Shown here: one piece after another, positions 44,319 to 53,928 of the stretch
Layout: every line of letters begins with the position of its first letter
Position numbering within the stretch: position 1 is the first letter of the stretch
NCBI GenBank assembly: GCA_963807015.1
Contig: CAWEAS010000008.1
Coordinates: 868,001-932,000 of the forward strand
Direction: 5' to 3'
DNA length: 64,000 bases
Source: JAJPKK01 sp963807015
GTDB taxonomy: Bacteria; Pseudomonadota; Alphaproteobacteria; Rhizobiales; Xanthobacteraceae
Notes under the pieces: generated by a model
What the model was told of the DNA's origin: nothing
Databases searched by the model: none
The model's input: only the letters and a program-made list of their open reading frames with translations
Program-made: the position numbers and the translations under genes

Positions 44319-47300
44319 AGGCCCGCACCCTTCGCCTTGCCGCCATGTTGCTCGCCCTGCCCGGGCTCTCCCAGGCCGCCAACAACTGGGTGAACATTCC
44401 GGCCATCAGCCCGACCACCAGCCTGGTAAGCGGCCAGCTGTGCTACACCGACGGCCGCGACCTCGCCTGCAACGCCACCTCGCCCTACCTGACCAGCGGC
44501 GGATTGCTCGGCATCGGCATTGTGCCCGGCGTGCCGCTGGAGGTGAGCGGGACGGTTTCGGCCACCAATTTTGTGGGCAACGGGGCCGGGCTGACCGGGG
44601 TGGTGGCCTCGTCCGGCGACCGGATTGTGAGCGGCACCACCAGCATGGTGGCGATCTCCGCCACCGGGTTCATCAGCATTACCCAGGCCGGGACCAATAC
44701 CGGGTGGTTCGATCCGACGCATGGTTTGGTGACCATCGGCCTCAGCAGCACCGGGCCGGTTTCGGGGACCAACGGGTATTTCAGCGGGAATGTGGGAATT
44801 GGCACCTCCACCCCTATTAACGCTCAGTTGGAAATATACGGTACATCCAGCGCACCGCGGGTCAACATTCGTAATGCCGGGGACCAAGGTGGCGCTTTCA
44901 TCGGCAACTCTTGGTTCATAGGTCAACTGGGCATGTATAATCCCTCCAACACCACCTGGGGAATTATACCAGCCAATTCAGCCAAGTCCCTTTTTGGATT
45001 TAGCTATGGCGGCGGAGTTGGGAGTCTCAGCCCTACCACCTGGGGCTCAAGTCCATCTTTTCGAAATATTTTGGATGACGGCTCGGGAAATTTTGAAATA
45101 ACCGGCTACATCAGGGCCGACCAAACAGGTGTCGGTAGTGGCAATCTAAATAACGGCATTATATTTGGCGCATACCCAAGCGTAAGCGAAGGGCTTGCTT
45201 CCAAGCGCACTACGGGCGGAAACCAATATGGCCTTGATTTTTATACTGCCAGCAACGTGCGTCTCTCAATCACGAACTCCGGCAATGTTGAAATTACAAG
45301 CTGGACCGGCATCAACTTTACAACCACACCGACCGCGCCGCTGGAGGTGAGCGGGACCGTTTCGGCCACCAACTTTGTGGGCAACGGGGCCGGGCTGACC
45401 GGGGTGGTGGCCTCGTCCGGCGACCGGATTGTGTCGGGCACGACCTCCATGATTGCGGTGAGCAACACGGGGTTTATCAGCGTCACGCAGTCCGGCACCA
45501 ACACGGCATGGTTCGACCCGACGCGGGGGTTGGTGACGATTGGGGTTTCGTCCACCGGGCCGATTAGCGGGACGAATGGGTATTTCAGCGGGCTTTTAGG
45601 GGTTGGGGTTGTGCCGGTTGAAGCCCTGCAGGTGCAAGGAAACATACGAGCAAGCGGCAATATCTTTAATGGCGGCAATATTTATATGGGGAACAGCGCG
45701 GCCACTTTTGGTTTTCGTAATAATGCAACGAAGATAAACTCACCCGCCGCAGCAGTGATTCACTTGGGCGATTTGGATGCCGCCGCCCCCCTTTCGCAGA
45801 CGCTTGGCGTTCAAGGCGTGGTCGCCGGAACCAACAACACGGCCGGGCTTGATTTCACCATTGCCGGTTCGCAGGGCACGGGCAATGCCCAGGGCGGCGG
45901 GATTCTGTTCCAAACCGCTCCCGCCGGAACGGCCGGTTCGGCGCAGAACCCGCTGGTCACCGCGATGGTCATCAGTGGGTCGGGTAACGTTGGCATCAAC
46001 ACCAGCAACCCCAACGCCAACCTGGAAGTTTCCGGCACCATCAGCGCGACGCATTTCGTGGGCGATGGCTCGCAACTCACCGGGGTGGTGGCGAGTTCCG
46101 GCGACCGGATTGTGTCGGGCACGACCTCGATGATTGCGGTGAGCAACACCGGGTTCATCAGCGTCACGCAGTCCGGCACGAACACGGCGTGGTTCGACCC
46201 GACGCATGGGCTGGTGACGATTGGGGTTTCGTCCACCGGGGTGATTTCGGGCACCAGTGGGTATTTTAACAGTTGGGATATTATCGGATCTCTGGTGAAT
46301 AACGATAACGTGGCTCTCCAAACTACCGGAAGCCAGAACCAAATAGCCTATCTCTCCACGACCAGGAGCGGAGCCTCCCCGGTGGCCATGGGGTACTCGC
46401 CGTATAACTACAAAATATTCGGTTTCGGCGACTATAACACGAACGATAACAACTTTAATCCGAACGAGTTAGGGATTGATCTCCAAAATCACTACGTGGG
46501 CATAGGGACTATCAGTCCAACCACGAAGCTCGAAGTCAACGGTACCGTTTCCGATACCGGGGAAGTGGTTACCGGCAATGTTATTGCCACGGCCCCTACC
46601 GGCACGGTGAGCGCGACCTACGGGTATTTCACCTATATTTCGGCCACCAGCGGGCTGGGCGGCGCCAGCGGCGACCGGATTGTGTCGGGCACCAGCAGCG
46701 TGGTGGTCAACAGCGCCAGCAGCGTAATTTCCATTACCAACGCGGGGGTGACCACCGGGTATTTCAATTCCAACGGCGTGCTGACCGTGCCGGGGGTTTC
46801 GGCCACGGCCAACCTCACCAGCGTGACCAGCCTTTATGCCTCGGGCAATGTGGGAATAGGGACGACTACTCCGTCTACGACCCTGCATGTCAATGGGACC
46901 GGCAAAATCACCGGGCACATCGCATTCGGCAACAGCGCGGATGTCGATATCTCCAATTATACCTACGCCGGATACACATTCGGTTCGGGCCTGATGATGG
47001 ATGAGCATTCGACAACAACGGGGGTCGAGGAGATTTCAGGAATTGATAATTACTTAACGTATGATCCCGGTGCGGATGCCAGCAGTGTTCCGCTTTATAT
47101 AAGCGATAACGAGGCCTATTCGGCATCGGGAAATACCCAGAATATCAAAGGTATGGAAGGCGTTTACGGCGGCGCATTTCATGAAGGATCGGGAACTATC
47201 GGTTCGGTCGGTTTGATTGGGGTTGAAGGGGCCTCGGGAAATTACGGCCCGAGCAATGTGCCGACGACCACCGGCGGGTACTTTTATACAGGCAGTTTTT

Positions 47301-47830
47301 CGGGTGGGCAGGTCCACGATGCCGCGGCCGTCGAGGCTGTCATATACGGCTCAGCAGGGACGGTTACAAACAGTTATGGCCTCCTGGTTGACGCGGTGAG
47401 GGGCGGGGGCACCATCGTGAATGATTTTGGTCTTTACATCAACGACCAATCCCCGGCCGCGAGCGGGGCAATCAACGGGTATAACATCTATTCACAAGGG
47501 GCCGGCATCAACTACTTCGGCGGCAACGTCGGCATCGGCATCGGCAACGACAACCCCACCGCCACGCTGGACGTGGACGGCACGATTTCGGCCACGAACG
47601 TCTATGTGACCGCGACCACCGGCACGGTGAGCGCGACCTATGGGTATTTCACCTATATTTCGGCCACCGCGGGCTGGGCGCGACCACCGCGGCCAGCAGC
47701 ACCGGCGCGGTGCAGTTCAATGCCAACAACGCCCTCGGCGGCGATACCAACAATTTCTTCTGGGACAATGCCAACAAGCGGTTGGGGCTGGGCACGAACA
47801 GCCCCTCCTATGCTCTCGATATCTCCTTAA
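44315..47830 (+). CDS. Giant exported repeat fibre, 5' part (before a frameshift)
   Basis: 1171 residues, of which about 1118 are genuine. It opens with a signal peptide (MKARTLRLAAMLLALPGLSQA). The body consists of beta-fibre units of the GNVGIGTTxPxxxLEVxG type. Three near-identical 'LEVSGTVSATNFVGNGAGLTG' units begin near 44537, 45341 and 46021, and a 'TGTVSATYGYFTYIS' unit near 46590. At 47667/47668 one base (an A, compared with the repeat at 46650) is missing; the next codons read out of frame to a stop. The intact gene would be 44315-53928. Confidence 0.8.
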   Translation: MKARTLRLAAMLLALPGLSQAANNWVNIPAISPTTSLVSGQLCYTDGRDLACNATSPYLTSGGLLGIGIVPGVPLEVSGTVSATNFVGNGAGLTGVVASSGDRIVSGTTSMVAISATGFISITQAGTNTGWFDPTHGLVTIGLSSTGPVSGTNGYFSGNVGIGTSTPINAQLEIYGTSSAPRVNIRNAGDQGGAFIGNSWFIGQLGMYNPSNTTWGIIPANSAKSLFGFSYGGGVGSLSPTTWGSSPSFRNILDDGSGNFEITGYIRADQTGVGSGNLNNGIIFGAYPSVSEGLASKRTTGGNQYGLDFYTASNVRLSITNSGNVEITSWTGINFTTTPTAPLEVSGTVSATNFVGNGAGLTGVVASSGDRIVSGTTSMIAVSNTGFISVTQSGTNTAWFDPTRGLVTIGVSSTGPISGTNGYFSGLLGVGVVPVEALQVQGNIRASGNIFNGGNIYMGNSAATFGFRNNATKINSPAAAVIHLGDLDAAAPLSQTLGVQGVVAGTNNTAGLDFTIAGSQGTGNAQGGGILFQTAPAGTAGSAQNPLVTAMVISGSGNVGINTSNPNANLEVSGTISATHFVGDGSQLTGVVASSGDRIVSGTTSMIAVSNTGFISVTQSGTNTAWFDPTHGLVTIGVSSTGVISGTSGYFNSWDIIGSLVNNDNVALQTTGSQNQIAYLSTTRSGASPVAMGYSPYNYKIFGFGDYNTNDNNFNPNELGIDLQNHYVGIGTISPTTKLEVNGTVSDTGEVVTGNVIATAPTGTVSATYGYFTYISATSGLGGASGDRIVSGTSSVVVNSASSVISITNAGVTTGYFNSNGVLTVPGVSATANLTSVTSLYASGNVGIGTTTPSTTLHVNGTGKITGHIAFGNSADVDISNYTYAGYTFGSGLMMDEHSTTTGVEEISGIDNYLTYDPGADASSVPLYISDNEAYSASGNTQNIKGMEGVYGGAFHEGSGTIGSVGLIGVEGASGNYGPSNVPTTTGGYFYTGSFSGGQVHDAAAVEAVIYGSAGTVTNSYGLLVDAVRGGGTIVNDFGLYINDQSPAASGAINGYNIYSQGAGINYFGGNVGIGIGNDNPTATLDVDGTISATNVYVTATTGTVSATYGYFTYISATAGWARPPRPAAPARCSSMPTTPSAAIPTISSGTMPTSGWGWARTAPPMLSISP

Positions 47831-50800
47831 GCACCGGCAATAACGGCATCAGGCTCACCGGTGTGGGCACCATGTTTTACATGTACAACCGCGACGGCAC
47901 CTCAAGCTATGCGCTGAACGCCTGGGGCAACCTGGGCGGCGCCAGGATGTACGACAGCCTCAACGGCGGCAGCACCTGGAACGAGGACATCCTCCTGCAG
48001 GGCGGCAAGGTGGGCATCGGCGGGCTCGGCGGCACTTCCCCGACGGCGCTGACCGCGACTTTGCAGGTGTCGGGCAGTTTCATTGTGTCCACCAGCAGCG
48101 AGAACACCACGCCGACGATTTACGCCGGGACGAACGGCAATGTGGGGATTGGGACGACGGCACCGTCGCAGCCGCTTGAGGTCAAAGGCCGTGTGCGGGT
48201 GACCGCTTTGGCTCCGGGGGATGCTTCCTCGGTCGTCGAGATGAAGAACAACGCCGGGAGCATCGGCTATTTCTACCTCGACAATAGCGGCAACTATTTC
48301 TTCCAGACGCCGAGTGAAACCACCGGCACGCCCGCAATGGCACTCCTCAACGGCGGCAACGTGGGGATTGGGACGATCAGCCCGAGTTTTCAGGGCATCA
48401 ATACGCCGGTGCTGACCCTGGCCAATGCGACGGGCTCCGGCAGGGGGCCGAGCACCGAGTACGTTTGGCAAAGCAATTCCATCCCCAGCTCGAGCGAGGT
48501 TGGCGTTCTTCGCTTCATGACCGGCGCCACTCCCGCTCAGGTGGCGGCCATTGCCGTAAATACCGATGGAAGCATTGATTCCGGCCAGATTAAATTCTTC
48601 ACCCAGGCGCACGGAGCCTCGATTACTCAGGTCATGAGCATCCAATCGTCCGGCAACGTCGGCATCAGCACCACCAACCCCAATGCCACGCTGGATGTGA
48701 ACGGCACGATTTCAGCGACGAATGTTTACGTGACCGCGACCACCGGCACGGTGAGCGCGACCTATGGGTATTTCAAGTACATCTCGGCGAGCAGCATCAC
48801 GGTGGGGAGTTGCTCGGGGTGCGGCGGGGCCAGCGGCGACCGGATCGTGTCCGGCACCAGCAGCGTGGTGGTGAACAGCGCCACCAGCACCATCAGCGTG
48901 ACGGTGGCCAATGTGACCACCGGGTATTTCGACAGCTCGGGGCGGCTGGTGGTGCCGGGGATTTCGGTGACGACCGCGCAGACCAGCGTGACCAGCCTTT
49001 ATGCCAGCGGCGGGGTCGGCATCGGATTAACGGGCCCCGTGGATAAATTGAGCGTGCAGGGAACTTCTAACGGGGTCGAGATGAGTGTCTTGCGGCTCTC
49101 GAATAACGGTTCCGGTCCTGCTGGCTCGGGAATCGAATTCGCCGGCGTGTACTCCGGCAGCGATCCTGAGAACGCAGTGACCGCCGGCCGTGTTGGTGGC
49201 CTCACGACCAATGCTGGAACAAAGTTCGGCAATCTCATCTTTGAGACATCAAATGGCGGCCTCGCTGAGCGCATGCGCATCGATGGCTACGGTAACGTCG
49301 GCATCAGCACCACCACGGCCACCTATCCGCTGGAGGTGAACGGCATCATCAGCGCGACCGGCTTGTATGTGACCAACACCACGGGCACGGTGAGCGCGAC
49401 GTATGGGTATTTCAAGAACATCTCGGCGAGCAGCATTACGGTGGGGAGTTGCTCGGGGTGCGGCGGGGCCAGCGGCGACCGGATCGTGTCCGGCACCAGC
49501 AGCGTGGTGGTCAATAGTGCCACCAGCACCATCAGCTTCACTACGGCCGGGGTGGTGAGCAGCTATATTGATTCCTCGGGGCGCCATGTGGTGCCGGGGA
49601 TTTCGGTGACCACCGCGCAGACTTCGGTGACCAGCCTGTATGCCAGCGGGAACATAGCGATTGGCGCGACCAGCGCGAGTTTGATTGGCGTAGGGGCCGG
49701 CGGGATTGAAGTCTCCGCAACGGTGGCTGACCTCCGTTTGCAAAATACCCTTTCCGCCTTTGAACTCGAAAGCATCGGATCGTCCGGAAACTTCGGGCTC
49801 TATGACGTTACCGAAGGGGCTTACCGCTTGTATGTTACTTCTTCGACTGGCTATATCGGCATCTCCACGACCACGCCGAATGCCTCGTTGGATGTCAACG
49901 GGACTATTTCGGCGACGAACGTTTACGTGACCGCGACGACGGGCACGGTGAGCGCGACGTATGGGTATTTCAAGAACATCTCGGCGAGCAGCATCACGGT
50001 GGGGAGTTGCTCGGGGTGCGGCGGGGCCAGCGGCGACCGGATCGTGTCCGGCACCAGCAGCGTGGTGGTGAACAGCGCCACCAGCACCATCAGCGTGACG
50101 GTGGCCAACGTCACCACCGGGTATTTCGACAGCTCGGGGCGGCTGGTGGTGCCGGGCGTGTCGGTGACCACCGCGCAGACCAGCGTGACCAGCCTGTATG
50201 CCAGCGGCGGGGTCGGCATCGGCACGACAGGTCCAGCCGGCAAACTGGACGTTGAAGGTGGTATCCTAACGGTAGGAGACAGAGGAGATGGTTGCTGTGC
50301 ACAGTTGAATCTCGACGAGAATAGTCACGGAGTCGGAAAAGATCTGTGGTCGTTATACGCCAATAACAACGGTAACTTTTATATCTACCAGCAATACAAT
50401 GCCAGCGGCGCGGCCGGGCTCGGTCAGTGGTTCAATATTCTGAACAACGGCAACGTCGGCATCGGGACGACGGCGCCTGTGACGCAACTGGCAAATACGG
50501 CAGCCAATATTACGGATTCGGTGGGTGGTTACGGTCTTACCGCCACCAGCATCGGCTGGTCGACGAGTGCGACCGGATACGTGGTCGGTTTCGCGAACCT
50601 GGGCACATCGGCGAATGAAAACGGCTTTGTCGTCAATACGGCGGGCGCGGGTTCGGGCAATGAAATACTCGCGCTCGACTCCGGAGGCACCAACCGTTTC
50701 CTGGTTCGTGGGGACGGCAACGTGGGCATCGGCACCACAAACCCCAACGCCAAGCTGGAAGTGAACGGGCTGGTATCGGATACGGGAGAACTCATTACCG

Positions 50801-53800
50801 GCGGCCTGCAGCAAGGCAGCGGGTTTGCCTACCTCGGGGCATACAATACCCAGGGGTATCCGGCATTCCAAAGCGTCGGCACGATCTTCAGCTGGAACTT
50901 CACCGGCGGCTCGGCCGAGAACGACATCTGGAATGCCGTCAACCCGGCGACGTGGCCCAGTACCGGCTTCCGGTTTTTGCAGCAGACCAGCGCGACGACC
51001 GCGCGGGATTTGATGTTCATCCGGCAGGACGGGAATGTCGGCATCGGCACGACCAGCCCGCTGGCGCCGAACGCCAAGCTGGAGGTGAACGGCATCATCA
51101 GCGCGACCGGCTTGTATGTGACCACCACCACGGGCACGGTGAGCGCGACGTATGGGTATTTCAAGAACATCAGCGCGACCAGTTTGAGCGTGGCTGGGGC
51201 GACGCTGCCGTCGGGTTCGGGCGCGGCCGGGTATGCGGCCTACTGGAGCGGCACGAATACGCTCAGTTACGACAACACCGCCAATGGGCAATTCTATTGG
51301 GACAGCACCAACCACCGGCTGGGGATTGGGACGGCGGCGCCCGATAAGCCGCTGGAGGTCAGCGGCAGCGCGCATATCGGCAACGATCTCATCCTAACGC
51401 GCACCGACGGTTTTGCCACGGCGTCCATTGTGGTTGATAACGCGAGCACCACCGCCATCAACCTGTCAAAAGCCGGCGGCGGGAATATCAATAGCATCAC
51501 CCTTGCCGCCACGACGACGACGATGAGCGGCAATGCGGTCGCCACCGGCAGCGTCACCGCCGGCGCGAATGCGATTTTGTGCTCGTCCTGCGCGGCGGGC
51601 TACTACCAGGACGGCACCAACGGCGCCTACCGCGCGATTGTCCCCAGCAGCACCACCACGGGCTACTACTTCCAGGGCAACAGCGGCTCCAACAACACCA
51701 TGTATGTGGGCCTGGGCGGCACCTATAACGGCAGGGTCGGCATCGACAACGTTGGCCCGGCCTACGCGCTCGATGTAGCGGGCGATGCCCGGGCCAACAG
51801 TTTCATCGTCAACGGCGGCGGCGCCTGGACGCCGGGCGCGATTTACTCCGACGCCAACTGGGGCATGCTGTTCCGGCCCGCGGTGAGCGGGAGCATCGCC
51901 GGGTTCGGCTTCGAGAACTACGGCAGCAGCGCCACCCTGATGAGCATTTTGAACAGCGGCAACGTGGGTATCGGCACGACGACGCCGGGGGTGGCCCTTG
52001 AGGTCCACGGCTCGGCTGCGTGGGGCGTGGCCAAGATCATCGGCACCGGCACGAACGTCGAGTCCGATCTCGCCTTCCGTTCGTCGAACGTTTCGGACGG
52101 CGCCGCCGGTGATTACCTGATTGGCACCAACATCGGCGGCACGCCCGCGAATACCTTTTCAATATACAATCCCGGGTCCGGGGCCAACGTGTTCGCTATC
52201 TCAGCCACCAGTGGCTATGTCGGCATCGGCACGACCAACCCCTACGCCAAGCTGGAGGTGAACGGCCTGGTGTCGTCGACCGGGGTGGCCATCACCAACG
52301 GGGATCTGACCATCAACAGTGACGGCGGGGTCTACCGAGGCAACGGCGACAACGCCAACTTCTCGACCGTAGACACGGCGGTTGAGTCGTGGTGGGGGCT
52401 CGGGTTCAAGAGCACCTGCTGTACCAGTGTGAGTGCGACCTACCCGATTTTCTTCGATACGCGCTCCGGGTACGCCGCCTTTGCCGGAACGATTTCCGCC
52501 AGCAGCTTCGTGGGCAACGGCTCGGGGCTGACCGGCATTACGCCCGGCGCGGCGGGCACCACCACGCAAATGCAGTACAACAACAACGGCACATTGGCCG
52601 GCGGCGCGGTATACTACGTCAGTTCAAGCGGCAACCTCGGCGTCGGCCAGAGCGCGCCCAACGGCAAGCTCGACGTTTACAACACCGGCGACAACGGCGA
52701 CGGCATCGTCATCGCGCCGGACCTAAACGGCGACAACAGCATCAGCATTCAGTCCTATATCGACACCCACTGGAGCGACCGCACGACTTACGCCAGCGGC
52801 TGCTGCAACGTGCTCAACATTGACCATGATGTCGGCACCGTCCATATCGGCAATACCGTTGATGGGGATACGGTTGACATAGACACCAACCTGTTCGTGG
52901 CCAATAACCTCACCTTCACTCCCGCCAACCCGTCGATTACCAGCGGCGGCTCGTACATCACCGTGCCCTATGGGTTCTATCTCTCCGGCGGCACGACCTA
53001 TGACCAGACGCAATTCAAGGCGCGGGCGGGCATTAGCAACGATACAGGCACTTACCTCGAACTGGACGGCGGTACGAGCAGCACGACCTACGTCAACGGC
53101 AGCCTCGGGGTTGCCACCAGCAGCCCCGGCGAGCCGCTGGATGTGAACGGCATCATCCGCTCAAATAACGACATCATCTCGTCCGCCGCCGGGGCCGACG
53201 GCGGCAACATCCGGATGATCGGCGGCAATTACGGCGCCTTCTTCAGGAATGACGGGAGTTATACGTACCTTTTGTTCACGGCGTCGGGCAGCCAATATAG
53301 TACCTGGAACACACTCAGGCCCTTCACGGTCAATGATGGCAACGGCAGCGTCAGCATGGCTAACGGCGTGGCGATGAGTGGCGGGGTAACCGTCGACACC
53401 CTGACAGCATCCGGCCTGACTTACGCCCAGGGCGGGCTTGAGTTCCCAGAGAACACCTGGATGTACGCGCCGGGCGGGGTCAGCCGCAACTTGTACATCG
53501 GCCCTGCCGACATGTACTGGGAGCTGGGTGGGGCCGGGTCGTTCCACTTCCGCAACTCCTCCGATGGCGATATCGCCACCATAGATTTGTCGGGGAACAT
53601 CCACGCTCCCAGCGTGATCTACACCTCGGATCGGCGGCTGAAGAAGAACATCCGGCCGCTGACCGGCGGGCTGGCGATCATGGACGGGCTCAACCCGGTG
53701 CGCTTCAACTGGATCAAGGGCCCGGCCGATGAGCATGTCGGTTTGATTGCCCAGGACGTGCAGAAGGTCGTGCCCGAGGCGGTGAGCGTCGGCAAGGACG

Positions 53801-53928
53801 CCTCGCAGACCCTGGCGGTGGACTATCCCGCGCTGGTGCCGGTGCTGGTCGAGGCCATCAAGGAGCTGAAGGCCGACAACGATAACCTCCACCGCGAGCT
53901 GAATGAGCTGAGGAACGCCCGGCACTGA
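47710..53928 (+). CDS. Giant repeat fibre, 3' part, with C-terminal S74 intramolecular chaperone
   Basis: The open frame carries on from 47668; ATG 47710 is simply its first possible start, so the part may not be translated alone. 2072 residues. Near-identical units (ATNVYVTATTGTVSATYGYF, SSITVGSCSGCGGASGDRI, SVTSLYASG) recur at about 48700, 49330 and 49900, with other GNVGIGTT units throughout. The final 105 residues are a peptidase S74 chaperone: TSDRRLKKNI (self-cleavage Ser), GLIAQDVQKVVPE and a C-terminal coiled coil. S74 domains help trimeric fibres fold and then cut themselves off. The next gene starts in the stop codon (TGATG). Confidence 0.85.
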   Translation: MQFNANNALGGDTNNFFWDNANKRLGLGTNSPSYALDISLSTGNNGIRLTGVGTMFYMYNRDGTSSYALNAWGNLGGARMYDSLNGGSTWNEDILLQGGKVGIGGLGGTSPTALTATLQVSGSFIVSTSSENTTPTIYAGTNGNVGIGTTAPSQPLEVKGRVRVTALAPGDASSVVEMKNNAGSIGYFYLDNSGNYFFQTPSETTGTPAMALLNGGNVGIGTISPSFQGINTPVLTLANATGSGRGPSTEYVWQSNSIPSSSEVGVLRFMTGATPAQVAAIAVNTDGSIDSGQIKFFTQAHGASITQVMSIQSSGNVGISTTNPNATLDVNGTISATNVYVTATTGTVSATYGYFKYISASSITVGSCSGCGGASGDRIVSGTSSVVVNSATSTISVTVANVTTGYFDSSGRLVVPGISVTTAQTSVTSLYASGGVGIGLTGPVDKLSVQGTSNGVEMSVLRLSNNGSGPAGSGIEFAGVYSGSDPENAVTAGRVGGLTTNAGTKFGNLIFETSNGGLAERMRIDGYGNVGISTTTATYPLEVNGIISATGLYVTNTTGTVSATYGYFKNISASSITVGSCSGCGGASGDRIVSGTSSVVVNSATSTISFTTAGVVSSYIDSSGRHVVPGISVTTAQTSVTSLYASGNIAIGATSASLIGVGAGGIEVSATVADLRLQNTLSAFELESIGSSGNFGLYDVTEGAYRLYVTSSTGYIGISTTTPNASLDVNGTISATNVYVTATTGTVSATYGYFKNISASSITVGSCSGCGGASGDRIVSGTSSVVVNSATSTISVTVANVTTGYFDSSGRLVVPGVSVTTAQTSVTSLYASGGVGIGTTGPAGKLDVEGGILTVGDRGDGCCAQLNLDENSHGVGKDLWSLYANNNGNFYIYQQYNASGAAGLGQWFNILNNGNVGIGTTAPVTQLANTAANITDSVGGYGLTATSIGWSTSATGYVVGFANLGTSANENGFVVNTAGAGSGNEILALDSGGTNRFLVRGDGNVGIGTTNPNAKLEVNGLVSDTGELITGGLQQGSGFAYLGAYNTQGYPAFQSVGTIFSWNFTGGSAENDIWNAVNPATWPSTGFRFLQQTSATTARDLMFIRQDGNVGIGTTSPLAPNAKLEVNGIISATGLYVTTTTGTVSATYGYFKNISATSLSVAGATLPSGSGAAGYAAYWSGTNTLSYDNTANGQFYWDSTNHRLGIGTAAPDKPLEVSGSAHIGNDLILTRTDGFATASIVVDNASTTAINLSKAGGGNINSITLAATTTTMSGNAVATGSVTAGANAILCSSCAAGYYQDGTNGAYRAIVPSSTTTGYYFQGNSGSNNTMYVGLGGTYNGRVGIDNVGPAYALDVAGDARANSFIVNGGGAWTPGAIYSDANWGMLFRPAVSGSIAGFGFENYGSSATLMSILNSGNVGIGTTTPGVALEVHGSAAWGVAKIIGTGTNVESDLAFRSSNVSDGAAGDYLIGTNIGGTPANTFSIYNPGSGANVFAISATSGYVGIGTTNPYAKLEVNGLVSSTGVAITNGDLTINSDGGVYRGNGDNANFSTVDTAVESWWGLGFKSTCCTSVSATYPIFFDTRSGYAAFAGTISASSFVGNGSGLTGITPGAAGTTTQMQYNNNGTLAGGAVYYVSSSGNLGVGQSAPNGKLDVYNTGDNGDGIVIAPDLNGDNSISIQSYIDTHWSDRTTYASGCCNVLNIDHDVGTVHIGNTVDGDTVDIDTNLFVANNLTFTPANPSITSGGSYITVPYGFYLSGGTTYDQTQFKARAGISNDTGTYLELDGGTSSTTYVNGSLGVATSSPGEPLDVNGIIRSNNDIISSAAGADGGNIRMIGGNYGAFFRNDGSYTYLLFTASGSQYSTWNTLRPFTVNDGNGSVSMANGVAMSGGVTVDTLTASGLTYAQGGLEFPENTWMYAPGGVSRNLYIGPADMYWELGGAGSFHFRNSSDGDIATIDLSGNIHAPSVIYTSDRRLKKNIRPLTGGLAIMDGLNPVRFNWIKGPADEHVGLIAQDVQKVVPEAVSVGKDASQTLAVDYPALVPVLVEAIKELKADNDNLHRELNELRNARH
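48700..50222 (+). repeat. Three long nearly identical DNA repeats in the fibre gene
   Basis: Units of about 320 bases at 48700-49022, 49330-49665 and 49899-50222 agree almost base for base, including GGGGAGTTGCTCGGGGTGCG and CAGCGGCGACCGGATCGTGT. Unique segments of 240-300 bases separate them. Earlier, units of another kind (about 250 bases) lie at 44537-44790, 45341-45590 and 46021-46266. DNA-level identity beyond what protein selection needs suggests recombination or recent duplication. Confidence 0.85.

Noticed and set aside
44315..53928. CRISPR-like array or satellite, suggested by the repeats
   Set aside because: The units are far too long (250-320 bases), stay in frame and encode fibre repeats.
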